58,253 bases of DNA from Bacillus taeanensis. GTDB taxonomy: Bacteria > Bacillota > Bacilli > Bacillales > UBA6769. The stretch's first letter is position 1. The number at the start of each line of letters is the position of its first letter. The stretch lies in contig NZ_QOCW01000031.1 in NCBI RefSeq assembly GCF_003318295.1, forward strand, positions 1-58,253, given 5' to 3'. A program made the translations under genes and the position numbers. Under the pieces are notes generated by a model. The model searched no databases. It was not told where the DNA came from and worked only from the letters and a program-made list of their open reading frames with translations. This document shows positions 15,883 through 24,171 of this stretch, in pieces.

Positions 15883-18688
15883 CCCGTTATGGCTGTTTGC
15901 TTTCATTCCAGCGCTTTTCGTTTTAATACTTTATTGGAAAGAACAAAAAACAGCACGGAAATCTAAGAAATTAACAATTCTCGTTTTGCGTTCACTCGTT
16001 TTTACATTCCTTATTTTAGCGCTCTCCGGACTGCACGTGCTTTGGTCTGTAAAAGACGTCTCGACCGTCTTTGTTGCCGATACGTCCTACAGCATGAATG
16101 GACAGGAAGAGGAAGTGCGGTCTTTTATAAACAAGGCAGTTACAGGGAAGGATGAAAGTGATAAGGCTGCTGTGATTGCGGCAGGTGATGAAGCGATCGT
16201 TGAACGTCCTCTTACGAAGCGAGAGTTATCCATTCAAGAGTTTCAAACAGAGATCAGCTCTCACTATACAAATCTTGCCTCAGGTTTACAGCTTTCAAGC
16301 AGCTTGTTTTCTGCTGAAGATCGCGGTCGGGTTGTGTTACTTTCAGACGGAAATGAAAATATCGGTGACGCAAAAAAACAGGCAAGCTATTTAAAAGAGC
16401 AGGGCTATACGGTTGATGTTGTGCCGTTTTCACCCCTGAAAAGTGCGGATGTTTCACTCGAAGCACTTCACGTGCCGCGAACGATGTATACCGGAGAAAA
16501 CGCAAAACTAACGATTGAAATGATGAGTAATATTGAAAGTAACAGCCGCCTTATTCTTTATGAAGATCATGAGGCGATTTTAAATGAAGAAATTAAAATA
16601 ACGAAAGGGAAAAATAGCTTTACATTTCCTCACCTTGTTACTAATTCAGGATTTCACACCTATAAAGCAGAAATCGTCTCAAAACAAGATACAGTGATTG
16701 AAAACAATGTAAGTTATGCTTTTTCTGATAGTAGAGGATTACCAAGCATATTAATTGTCGAGGGAAACGAAGGAGCTGCCGAAAATTTAAAGCGAGCACT
16801 CGATGCTTCTTTCGCAAACACTGATGTGATTTCACCAGAGCTTTTACCGTCAGAGCTTAGTGCTTATCTAAACTACAACGCAATTGTATTTAGTAATGTT
16901 TCTGCTCCTGATGTAACCGAAACACAAATGCTCTTAATCGAAGAAGCGGTGAAAAATTTTGGTGTTGGTTTTATCATGACAGGCGGTAATGAAAGCTACG
17001 GACTTGGCGGTTATTTTAAAACACCGATTGAGCGGCTTCTCCCTGTTCATATGGATGTAAAAGGAAAGAAGGAGCTGCCGTCATTAGGATTAATGATTGT
17101 GCTTGATCGTTCAGGAAGTATGGCTGGTCATAAAATTGAACTTGCTAGAGAAGCAGCTGCCCGTTCAGTAGACCTGCTTCGCGAAAAAGATACGCTCGGT
17201 GTGATTGCTTTTGACAGCGAGCCGTGGCAAATCGTTGAAACAGGTCCGATTAAAGAGAAACAAAAAGCAATCGACCAAATTCGCTCGATTACTGAAGGGG
17301 GCGGAACAGATATCTTTCCGTCACTTTCAATGGCATACGATCAGCTTAGCGATCTTACGCTTAAGCGAAAGCATATTATTTTATTAACAGACGGCCAGTC
17401 ATCGACAGCACCAAACTATCAAGGAATGATTCAACAAGGAAAAGAAAACGGCATTACGCTTTCAACCGTTGCAGTCGGCCAAGGTGCTGATGTTGCGCTG
17501 TTAGAAGAATTAAGCGGTCTTGGCGGCGGACGCTTTTATAACGTCCATGATGCTTCAACTATACCGACAATCTTTTCAAGGGAAACAGCACTCATTACAC
17601 GAACATACATTGAAGACGACCCGTTTATCCCCAGCCTTGTTAACGGCTATGAGTGGGACCGTTTGTTTACAAATGGTGTGCCGCAGCTGAATGCCTATAT
17701 CGCAGCCTCTTCAAAAGGAAGAGCACAGCAAATTTTTGTTAGTCATAAAGAAGATCCTGTTCTTGTGCGCTGGCAGTACGGCTTAGGTAAAACGATTGCT
17801 TGGACGAGTGATTTAAACGAGTGGGCAGGAAGTTGGCCGGCTTGGGAAAATTGGTCACCGCTTTGGAATGAAATGGTTTCATGGACATTTCCGCAGTACA
17901 ACAAGCAGCAGTATGATGTAAAAGAAACGATGAACGGAAATACAATGACTGTCGAGATTTCGGCTGTTGATTCGAGTGCAGGAGAGGTGGAGGCTGGTCT
18001 TTTAAACAGTGAAGGAAAGCCTCTTGATTTTTTTCTTCACATGAAAGCTCCTGGTGAATACGAAGGAACGTTTACAGCAAATGAGCCGGGTGCTTATTAT
18101 TTACAGCTTTCTGAAAAAGAAGGGGAGAACATTACCGGCACATTTAAAACAGGCGTTGTTGTACCATATTCCGAAGAATACAAATTTCAAGAACAAAACA
18201 TGAAGCTGTTAGAAGAAATTGCATCAGCAGGGGGAGGGAAGGTTATTGAAAATCCAGAAGAAGCTTTTTCAAAAGATCTTCCAAAACACTATGAAAAACA
18301 AGACATCTTTTACCTTCTCCTCGTATTCGCACTGCTTCTTTTCCTGCTTGACGTGGCAGCAAGGCGGTTTGAACTTTCATTTGCATTTCTAACTAAAATG
18401 AAACGAACGGTTGAAAAGCAAAATGAAGAAAAGAAAAACGTCATCCAAAACAAGAGCTCACAGCTTGAACGATTAAAAAAAGCGGCAGGAAGTCATACGG
18501 AAAGTGTAAAGAAAACGCCAACAGAATATGCTTTTAAACGAGAAAAATCAGAAATTGAAGCTCCTGAGCGAAAAGAACAAAAGAAAGAAGGATCAAAACA
18601 AAAGGACATTACAAAGAAAACGCAAACTCAAGAAGAACGAAATGAGCGGATGAATCGTTTATTAAATGCGAAAAATCGGCGTAAATAG
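15863..18688 (+). CDS. Large membrane protein with two VWA domains and GATase-like region
   Basis: A 941-residue protein. Two N-terminal helices (about 5-20 and 32-60) are followed by VWA domain 1 with DTSYS (about 74) and an Ig-like segment. A GATase-like region (about 285-385) contains GGNESYGLGGY. VWA domain 2 with DRSGSM (about 414-420) follows, then a beta-rich domain. A transmembrane helix (about 815-833) leads to a highly charged cytosolic tail of about 100 residues. Both VWA metal sites look complete. The last gene of the operon, followed by a strong terminator. Helix-VWA-GATase proteins are typical partners of MoxR/DUF58 systems. Confidence 0.75.
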   Translation: MGLEVANPLWLFAFIPALFVLILYWKEQKTARKSKKLTILVLRSLVFTFLILALSGLHVLWSVKDVSTVFVADTSYSMNGQEEEVRSFINKAVTGKDESDKAAVIAAGDEAIVERPLTKRELSIQEFQTEISSHYTNLASGLQLSSSLFSAEDRGRVVLLSDGNENIGDAKKQASYLKEQGYTVDVVPFSPLKSADVSLEALHVPRTMYTGENAKLTIEMMSNIESNSRLILYEDHEAILNEEIKITKGKNSFTFPHLVTNSGFHTYKAEIVSKQDTVIENNVSYAFSDSRGLPSILIVEGNEGAAENLKRALDASFANTDVISPELLPSELSAYLNYNAIVFSNVSAPDVTETQMLLIEEAVKNFGVGFIMTGGNESYGLGGYFKTPIERLLPVHMDVKGKKELPSLGLMIVLDRSGSMAGHKIELAREAAARSVDLLREKDTLGVIAFDSEPWQIVETGPIKEKQKAIDQIRSITEGGGTDIFPSLSMAYDQLSDLTLKRKHIILLTDGQSSTAPNYQGMIQQGKENGITLSTVAVGQGADVALLEELSGLGGGRFYNVHDASTIPTIFSRETALITRTYIEDDPFIPSLVNGYEWDRLFTNGVPQLNAYIAASSKGRAQQIFVSHKEDPVLVRWQYGLGKTIAWTSDLNEWAGSWPAWENWSPLWNEMVSWTFPQYNKQQYDVKETMNGNTMTVEISAVDSSAGEVEAGLLNSEGKPLDFFLHMKAPGEYEGTFTANEPGAYYLQLSEKEGENITGTFKTGVVVPYSEEYKFQEQNMKLLEEIASAGGGKVIENPEEAFSKDLPKHYEKQDIFYLLLVFALLLFLLDVAARRFELSFAFLTKMKRTVEKQNEEKKNVIQNKSSQLERLKKAAGSHTESVKKTPTEYAFKREKSEIEAPERKEQKKEGSKQKDITKKTQTQEERNERMNRLLNAKNRRK

Positions 18689-18721
18689 AAAAAAGTGGAG
18701 GGGGGAATCCTCCGCTTTTTT
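18689..18721. terminator. Terminator of the ABC/MoxR/VWA operon
   Basis: The stem AAAAAGTGGAGG / CCTCCGCTTTTT has a short G-rich loop and T runs on both strands. It would also serve the small minus-strand gene that follows. Confidence 0.75.
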
Positions 18722-18726
18722 AATAC

Positions 18727-18906
18727 TTAATATGGCTTAGAAGCATGGCCCATTTCTTCTGCCTGCTGCACTGCTTCTTCCATTTTATTGTCATTATCCG
18801 CCATTTCTAAACCATCCACAACTCGTTTATCATAAATCTTTATCACATTGTGTAAAGATATCAATTCATGTGAATCTGACAGATTTTCGTTGTCTTCATT
18901 TTGCAT
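18727..18906 (-). CDS. Small acidic hypothetical protein, 59 residues
   Basis: The minus strand encodes MQNEDNENLSDSHEL... ending GHASKPY, 59 residues, TAA at 18727-18729. Composition is protein-like: acidic, with an amphipathic stretch (KMEEAVQQAEEMG). The oddity is the start: AAGGAGG runs straight into ATG 18904-18906 with no spacer, so the true start is unsure. The ATG seven bases on is in another frame and closes after 12 codons. It faces the operon terminator, which can serve both. The family is not recognised. Confidence 0.45.
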   Translation of the reverse strand: MQNEDNENLSDSHELISLHNVIKIYDKRVVDGLEMADNDNKMEEAVQQAEEMGHASKPY

Positions 18907-18966
18907 CCTCCTTTTTCATAACTTTGGATTATTACCCGAATTTTCCTTGGGATATTCATGTTAAAA

Positions 18967-18982
18967 GTATAATTATTGGTAA
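18967..18982 (+). promoter_or_regulatory. Possible -10 / PerR-like box upstream of dps
   Basis: GTATAATTATTGGTAA contains a -10 TATAAT and the left half of the PerR consensus (TTATAAT-N-ATTATAA); the right half is poorly matched. Dps/MrgA genes in Bacillus are often under PerR, so it is worth noting. No good -35 at 17 bases is seen. Confidence 0.25.
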
Positions 18983-19045
18983 TAATAATTTTTGCGTGCT
19001 AAATTCTTATTGTAAGATTAAAAATGAAGAGGAGTTGAAAGATGT

Positions 19046-19486
19046 ATGGAATTACAAAACGTGCTTAATAAACAAATTGCCAATTGGAATGTCTTGTATG
19101 TAAAACTTCACAATTATCACTGGTATGTAAAAGGTGAACAGTTTTTTACGTTACATACGAAATTTGAGGAACTTTACACAGAGGCTGCCGTACATATTGA
19201 TGAATTAGCGGAACGTCTTTTATCAATCGGTGGTGAACCAATCGCGACAATGAGAGAATACATTGAAACTTCTTCTGTAGAGGAAGCAACAGGGGAAGAG
19301 GAAGCACAGCAAATGGTGCAGTCAATTATCAGTGATTTTTCAACAGTGATTGAAGAATTAAAAGCAGGTATGGCACAAGCTGAAGAAGCCAATGATGAAA
19401 CAACGGGTGATATGCTGCTTGCGATCCATTCTAGTCTTGAAAAACATGTCTGGATGTTAAAAGCATACTTAGGTAAATCTGTATAA
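19046..19486 (+). CDS. dps: Dps-family DNA-protecting ferritin-like protein
   Basis: A 146-residue four-helix-bundle protein. The Dps ferroxidase residues are visible: the [10 protein letters not shown] segment with its histidines, then the [16 protein letters not shown] motif with the acidic ligands. Dps proteins form dodecamers that store iron, use up peroxide and shield DNA in the cytosol. The length is standard for the family. An AGGAG sequence lies upstream of ATG 19046. It is monocistronic, closed by a long perfect hairpin. Confidence 0.88.
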   Translation: MELQNVLNKQIANWNVLYVKLHNYHWYVKGEQFFTLHTKFEELYTEAAVHIDELAERLLSIGGEPIATMREYIETSSVEEATGEEEAQQMVQSIISDFSTVIEELKAGMAQAEEANDETTGDMLLAIHSSLEKHVWMLKAYLGKSV

Positions 19487-19499
19487 TATAATATTAAAA

Positions 19500-19544
19500 G
19501 TGCTGTCTCAAAATTGGGATCTGATCCCAATTTTGAGACAGCAC
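19500..19544. terminator. Bidirectional terminator, 22-base perfect inverted repeat
   Basis: The arms begin GTGCTGTCTCAAAATTGGG and pair perfectly around a central T. T-rich sequence follows on both strands (GATTTTT on plus, CTTTTAATATT on minus). It lies between convergent genes and should stop both. Confidence 0.8.
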
Positions 19545-19552
19545 GATTTTTA

Positions 19553-20689
19553 CTACCATAAAACCTTTAAAATTTCGCCTTTAAATAGATTTGTATCAAT
19601 ATTACACGCTTTGGCGTCAATTCCGTACTGCCAGCCTGCTGTTAGTGAACCTTCAGGTGATTCCGGTTTGTACTCGGGGGCATTCGCTTCTGTCGTAACT
19701 CCAATGTTTGGTGCTGCTGTCCAGATATAGGTATTCTTTTTTATGTTTTCGTTATTTTTAGCTGCCGCATTGAAAGCTGTAACTAAAGCTTTTTCTGAAT
19801 CAAAAATCCCGTAAATGCCTGGTTTATAAGGTGAAGCTGATATAACGTCATACCAGCCGTTAATAAAGGCCGAATCGACAGGGTAACTAGGCTCGATATC
19901 TGCAAAAATGGCTACATCTTCAGGAACTCCTAAATTTTCGGCGAGACGAATCGCTTCATTTGCTTCCGTTTTTCCTTTCTCATAGCCGATCGCTTCTGTA
20001 AAATGATTAAAAATTAGCAGCACTTTAGCTCCCTTATTGTGGATTAATTGTGCTTCTTCTTTTGAAATTCCTTTTGAGACATCCTCTTTCGTCCCTAAAT
20101 AACGTCCCCAAACAGATGGTGTTCCGAAGTTTTCTTCCACACAAGCACACATCTCTTCAGTCGTCACACTTGCAGAATCGACACCCCAAACGAGTTCAGG
20201 GAAGTTTTGCTGTTTTTCATTTTTTTTTTCATCATTATTGTTTTGATTTTCGGAGTTTTTATTAGAGTTGTTGTTTGAACTGCTGCTTTTTTCGCTGTCC
20301 GTGGAGCTGTTTTCTTGTTCATTGCTTTTTACATTATTTTTAATGTTATTTGAGATAGAAACATCCACATTTACTTCAATATTATTTTTAATATTGTTGT
20401 CGATTTCGTTTTCGCCATTACTATCAATGTTGTTTTCAATTGAATTGTCTATTGAACGATTTCCATTTCCATCAACGTTATTTTCCACATGATTTGAAAT
20501 GCTATTTTTTTCTTCAGTATCTTCAGCCGATTCGTTTGTGTTTTCACTTACGTTGGATTGGACAGCTTCCTGCATATGAAGCAGCGTGGACTTAATAGTA
20601 TTTAATTGATTATACGAAGAAAAAGTAATTATTGAAATGAACAATAAGAAAGTTAAACCAACAATTGTCGTATACTTTCCCCATTTCAT
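19553..20689 (-). CDS. Membrane-anchored DUF1906 (glycoside-hydrolase-like) protein with Asn-rich linker
   Basis: A 378-residue protein. A transmembrane or uncleaved signal segment (about 8-26) is followed by a very Asn/Ser/Glu-rich linker (about 45-160) with quasi-repeats such as SIDNSIENNIDSNG and NNIKNNI. A C-terminal DUF1906 domain (about 165-378) follows, beginning WGVDSAS and containing GRYLGT, IFADIEP and GWYDVI. DUF1906 adopts a GH25-like TIM-barrel fold; Asp/Glu of VDSA and DIEP sit where GH25 has its catalytic acids. It probably acts on cell-wall glycan outside the membrane, but activity is unproven for most members. Confidence 0.75.
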   Translation of the reverse strand: MKWGKYTTIVGLTFLLFISIITFSSYNQLNTIKSTLLHMQEAVQSNVSENTNESAEDTEEKNSISNHVENNVDGNGNRSIDNSIENNIDSNGENEIDNNIKNNIEVNVDVSISNNIKNNVKSNEQENSSTDSEKSSSSNNNSNKNSENQNNNDEKKNEKQQNFPELVWGVDSASVTTEEMCACVEENFGTPSVWGRYLGTKEDVSKGISKEEAQLIHNKGAKVLLIFNHFTEAIGYEKGKTEANEAIRLAENLGVPEDVAIFADIEPSYPVDSAFINGWYDVISASPYKPGIYGIFDSEKALVTAFNAAAKNNENIKKNTYIWTAAPNIGVTTEANAPEYKPESPEGSLTAGWQYGIDAKACNIDTNLFKGEILKVLW

Positions 20690-20737
20690 CTTCTCACAAC
20701 CTTTCCTGCTGTACGTTTGCAGTCTATGTGAGAAGAT
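20688..20737 (-). promoter_or_regulatory. Inverted repeat enclosing the ribosome binding site of the DUF1906 gene
   Basis: The 11-base arms ATCTTCTCACA (20688-20698) and TGTGAGAAGAT (20727-20737) pair in the mRNA. The 3' arm includes the first bases of the start codon, and the AGGAAAGG ribosome binding site sits in the loop. This could gate translation or be a DNA operator. Confidence 0.4.
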
Positions 20738-20887
20738 AAATGGCTGTGTGGGCGTTTTTCTATTTATTAAGGGAGAAAATGGTAATCATAACTAATAGAG
20801 GGCTTTTGTTAAATCGCTGTATAGAATTTCTTCTTTCGAGGCAATATACATATTTTTAAGTTAAAAGAGGAAGGGGGAAAACTGAAA

Positions 20888-21007
20888 ATGTTAAAAAAGC
20901 TGCTGGCTGTGTTACTAGCTGTTTTTCTTTCTGTAAGTGTCGCTGCCTGTGACGATGCACCAGGTGAGGATGAAATCGGTGATGGAGAAATTAATGATGA
21001 AGAATAA
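20888..21007 (+). CDS. Tiny lipoprotein, 39 residues
   Basis: The frame starts at ATG 20888 and gives a classic lipoprotein signal: MLKKLLAVLLAVFLSVSVAAC with a lysine n-region, a hydrophobic core and lipobox VAAC. A short, very acidic tail follows (DDAPGEDEIGDGEINDEE). GGAAGGGGG lies about ten bases upstream and a strong terminator follows directly. The mature, lipidated product would have only about 19 residues. Function unknown; it could be an anchor, a metal binder or a signal. Confidence 0.6.
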   Translation: MLKKLLAVLLAVFLSVSVAACDDAPGEDEIGDGEINDEE

Positions 21008-21013
21008 ACATGA

Positions 21014-21059
21014 AAAACGGGCTAATTAGAAGTATCAAAGGTTCTAATCAGCCCGTTTT
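21014..21059. terminator. Terminator between lipoprotein gene and dapH-like gene
   Basis: 18-base arms beginning AAAACGGGCTAATTAGAA pair with one mismatch across a 10-base loop. TTTTATTT follows on plus; it can serve both convergent genes. Confidence 0.75.
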
Positions 21060-21079
21060 ATTTAGGATACAGCCGCTCG

Positions 21080-21700
21080 TCAGCCTATTATTTCACCAGG
21101 ATTCACATTATTTGTGACAATAGTACCCGCTTTAATGACAGCACCTTTTCCAATTTGTATTCCTTCCATAATGACAGCATTTGGTCCAATGATAACATCA
21201 TCTTCTATTATGACAGGAGAAGCGTGGGGAGAGGAGATTACGCCTTTAATGACAACACCTGCACCAATGTGACATCTTTTTCCGATTGCAGCACGGCCGC
21301 CAATTACCGCATTCATATCAACAAGGGTTTTTTCTCCAATCGATGCGCCAATATTAATGCATGCGCCCATCATTACGACTGCATCACCTTCAATTGTTAC
21401 ACCTTCACGAATAACGGCGCTCGGTTCAATGCGTGCGTTAAGACCTTTTGTATCCAATAAGTCAATCGCAGAATTTCTACGGTCATTTTCAATGTAGTAA
21501 TCTTCAATGAGTTCGGCATTGTTTTCAAGTGCTGTTTTAACATCATCCCAGTTACCGATAACGACGCCTCCCGCACCCATATTGATTACTTTACTCGTCT
21601 GTCCAAAGTTAATTTCGGAAATGTTCCCTTGAATATAAGCTTTTACAGTTGTTTTCTTTTTCGCATTTTTAATTAAATTAAGAATATCAGTATTGTCCAT
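21080..21700 (-). CDS. DapH-like tetrahydrodipicolinate N-acetyltransferase, short form
   Basis: A 206-residue left-handed beta-helix acyltransferase. The N-terminal DapH region (INFGQTSKVINMG..., NDRRNSAIDLLD) is followed by hexapeptide repeats from about residue 90 (ARIEPSAVIREGV, GASINIG-like, GGRAAIGKRCHIGAG). DapH acetylates tetrahydrodipicolinate for lysine and cell-wall diaminopimelate. Usual DapH is about 236 residues and ends with a VAGTPAK-type helix; this protein stops at PGEIIG, so the C-terminal helix is missing. A +1 shift at the stop would add ADERLYPK, so a frameshift is possible. GGAGG precedes ATG 21700. It may be a paralogue with another acceptor. Confidence 0.7.
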   Translation of the reverse strand: MDNTDILNLIKNAKKKTTVKAYIQGNISEINFGQTSKVINMGAGGVVIGNWDDVKTALENNAELIEDYYIENDRRNSAIDLLDTKGLNARIEPSAVIREGVTIEGDAVVMMGACINIGASIGEKTLVDMNAVIGGRAAIGKRCHIGAGVVIKGVISSPHASPVIIEDDVIIGPNAVIMEGIQIGKGAVIKAGTIVTNNVNPGEIIG

Positions 21701-21840
21701 GTTTCCTCCAATAAAGGTTGTAATAATAAGTAATTAAATGATGTAAAAATAAAGTGAATGAAACCACAGCTAATATCATATTATCAGATCGAAAATGAAC
21801 AAAGATACTATTAAATAGAAAATTTTTATAAGAGATAGAA

Positions 21841-21869
21841 AAAGGAGAAGCGGCTGATACTTCTCCTTT
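21841..21869 (-). terminator. Terminator of the terD-like gene
   Basis: The stem AAAGGAGAAG / CTTCTCCTTT has a 9-base loop; the minus-strand transcript continues into TTTCTATC. Confidence 0.65.
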
Positions 21870-21903
21870 CATTCATTGAAATTAAATTTATTTCAAGTTG
21901 TAG

Positions 21904-23301
21904 TTACGATAAAAATTCATTCGGATTTAGTTGCAGTTCATGGCATATTTCACTTACAATCTGCTGTTCACGAGGCTCAAAGTGCCCATCGGCAAAACCG
22001 ATTGCAATGCAGTAGCGGACAACTAAACGAGCGATTTCTCGTTTATCATTTACTTTCCCGACAGCCCTCATTGCTTCACCTTTTCCGACAATCGGATCAA
22101 ATTCGAGCTTTCTAATAAAATCATTAAAGCGCTGAATGACAAGATTTGTATCAAAAACACGCAGCTCATCGCTTTGATGAATAAAGTCCATCATTTTTTG
22201 CCTTTCTGACGGATCTAAACGTCCATCTGCCATGCTGACAAGCGCGCATCCAGCTACTACGGCATCTAAGACGTCTTGACTTTTATAACGTTTAAAAAGA
22301 GTCATGGCTTTTTCTTTTTGTTCATTGGCAAGCTTCATAAAATCGGTTTGATCAAGCGACCATTTGTAGGAGCAGGAGGTGCAGGTAAACTGCATTTTTT
22401 TACTGCCAACAAATCCTCCCAATAGCCCAACAGGACCTAAAATAAGTCCGCCAATTGCTGCTTTTCCAATGCCAAAGCCTTTTTTTCCAGAAGTAATATT
22501 TGTTGATTGACAGCGCGGACATTGAACGTCACCATTTCCAGTATGAGGGTAATTTCCTTGATTCATAGGAGAAGCAGGTTGACTAAATGGCTGTGAGGGC
22601 TGTTGATTGTTTTGAGTTTGCACGTAACTCTGGCTATTCAACTGTCCGCTGTTTTGTGTTTGAAAAGGAGCCGCAGCGGCTTGACTATAAGACGGACTCG
22701 GAGCGGCAGAATTGGTGGATGGGCTTGCTACCTCTAATCCAAAATTTCTGCATAAAGCTTCTAAACCGCCTTGAAAGCCGCTTCCAATCGCATTAAATTT
22801 CCATTCTCCATTATGTCGGTATAATTCTGCTGCAACGATAGCTGTTTCAACTGTAAAAGTTTCTCCTAAATTATAGCGTATTAATTCTTCTTGGGAATTT
22901 TCATTGAATACGCGCACATAGGCATTTGAAATTTGACCAAAATTTTGTCCTTTTAGCTGTGCATCGTGAATAGTAATTGAAAAGGCAACTTTTTCTATGT
23001 AAGAAGGGACGGATTGTAAGGAAATATGAATTAGTTCATCATCATGATGTCCAGCGCCAGTTCTATTGTCTCCGCTGTAAAGTACAGAGTTATTAGCACC
23101 TTTTGGGTTGTTATAAAAAATAAAATCTTGATCATTCCGGACTTTGCCGCTGCCATCTAACAAAAATGCAGAAGCATCTAAATCATAGTTGGCACCAATA
23201 CCTTGATTAACGTCCCAGCCTAAACCTACACCAACTGTATGTAATCCAGGATGTGTTTTTGTTAAATCTACTTTTTGTCCTTTTTGAAGAACAACTGCCA
23301 T
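21904..23301 (-). CDS. TerD - zinc ribbon - TerB fusion protein (tellurite/stress resistance family)
   Basis: A 465-residue multidomain protein. Residues 1-190 form a TerD domain (MAVVLQKGQKVDLTK, then GLGWDV, ANYDLDASAFLL, GDNRTG and DDE calcium-site motifs). A Gln/Ser/Pro-rich linker (about 195-255) follows. A zinc ribbon has CPRC and CTSC pairs (about 262-312) around a glycine-rich hydrophobic hairpin. A TerB-like helical domain (about 340-465) has MADGRLDPSERQ and FADGHFEPREQ repeats. TerD binds calcium and TerB binds metal at the membrane; here both are in one chain. ATG 23301 is chosen because GGAGGTG lies eight bases before it; upstream in-frame codons lack a ribosome site. Confidence 0.85.
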   Translation of the reverse strand: MAVVLQKGQKVDLTKTHPGLHTVGVGLGWDVNQGIGANYDLDASAFLLDGSGKVRNDQDFIFYNNPKGANNSVLYSGDNRTGAGHHDDELIHISLQSVPSYIEKVAFSITIHDAQLKGQNFGQISNAYVRVFNENSQEELIRYNLGETFTVETAIVAAELYRHNGEWKFNAIGSGFQGGLEALCRNFGLEVASPSTNSAAPSPSYSQAAAAPFQTQNSGQLNSQSYVQTQNNQQPSQPFSQPASPMNQGNYPHTGNGDVQCPRCQSTNITSGKKGFGIGKAAIGGLILGPVGLLGGFVGSKKMQFTCTSCSYKWSLDQTDFMKLANEQKEKAMTLFKRYKSQDVLDAVVAGCALVSMADGRLDPSERQKMMDFIHQSDELRVFDTNLVIQRFNDFIRKLEFDPIVGKGEAMRAVGKVNDKREIARLVVRYCIAIGFADGHFEPREQQIVSEICHELQLNPNEFLS

Positions 23302-23376
23302 TGCATGACACCTCCATAATAATCTAAACTTTTTCTTCATTTTGTGGTAGTTTATGGTTCATAATAATAGTATAAC

Positions 23377-23405
23377 ATTTTATGGGCGATCACATAGTCT
23401 ATCAA
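23377..23405 (-). promoter_or_regulatory. Likely sigma-A promoter of the terD-like gene
   Basis: On the minus strand, TTGATA (23405-23400), 17 bases, TAAAAT (23382-23377). It lies about 75 bases before the start codon. No extracytoplasmic-sigma-type motif is seen. Confidence 0.45.
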
Positions 23406-23686
23406 AACCTATCTATAATAATTTTAACATTCGCACGAATGAGGCAAAATCAACACAGACATGTTCCACTAGCGCATTCTAAAGGTGAATCTATATACAA
23501 CTAGGAGAATGATAACTTGAAAAAAGGAAGCGTATGCAAAGTTTTAAAAGGAAACAAATAGAAACTTATCGAAGTAAGAAGTAGTTAACATATTTATCGT
23601 TGATATGGAACTTTTATAATAGAAGTAATTTTTAAATCTTAAAAAAAGTAGTTAATAATTAGTTGTTAATAGAAAGGAATGAAAAC

Positions 23687-24001
23687 ATGCATAGCGGAGA
23701 TGAAGTTTATATTACAAAAACAGGGAAGTATTATCATTATTTAGATGACTCTTGCCTCATAACAGCAAGAATAGTAAAAGGAAACATGAAATCAAAGAAA
23801 GTTTTAGAAACAGAAGCACAAAGGCTTGGCTATACACTTTGTCGTCAGTGTGCAAAAAACATGAAAGAGGATACGACTTTGGTAGAAAAGCAAAAAGATA
23901 ATTCTAAGACTGCACCGCTCTTATTAATGGAGGCTGGATTATCTTTTTATCTTTTTTCTTATAAACTAGTTAGCGGTGCTTTCTATAAACGAGAGAAGTA
24001 A
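23687..24001 (+). CDS. Small protein with Ada-like metal-binding motif
   Basis: A 104-residue protein from ATG 23687 (AAAGGA eight bases before). Residues 5-60 follow the pattern VYITKTGKYYH ... C ... A-GY-LCRQC. This is the short cysteine/histidine module found at the C-terminus of some secreted nucleases and competence-type proteins, thought to bind zinc. Here it stands alone. A weakly hydrophobic segment (about 75-95) and a basic end follow. No signal peptide is seen. Role unknown. The 340 bases before it hold only the minus-strand promoter of the terD-like gene and no other convincing feature. Confidence 0.55.
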   Translation: MHSGDEVYITKTGKYYHYLDDSCLITARIVKGNMKSKKVLETEAQRLGYTLCRQCAKNMKEDTTLVEKQKDNSKTAPLLLMEAGLSFYLFSYKLVSGAFYKREK

Positions 24002-24059
24002 TATCTTTATAAAACCCAACATAATAGATATATTTTTATTAAGTACATTTTTATGCCAA

Positions 24060-24096
24060 AGAGGTTGACTCTAATGAGTCAACCTCTCCTTTTTTA
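24060..24096 (+). terminator. Terminator after the small metal-motif gene
   Basis: The perfect 12-base arms AGAGGTTGACTC / GAGTCAACCTCT, four-base loop, then CCTTTTTT. Confidence 0.8.
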
Positions 24097-24171
24097 TGAA
24101 ACTTATTTATCTTTCATTATAACTAGAAAGTAACGCCTATATATAATACAGCAGGCCAATTTGCGGCTGTT

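Noticed and set aside
20050..20492. Plus-strand frames opposite the Asn-rich linker of the DUF1906 protein
   Set aside because: Mirror of the low-complexity AAT/AAC-rich coding strand; no starts with ribosome sites.
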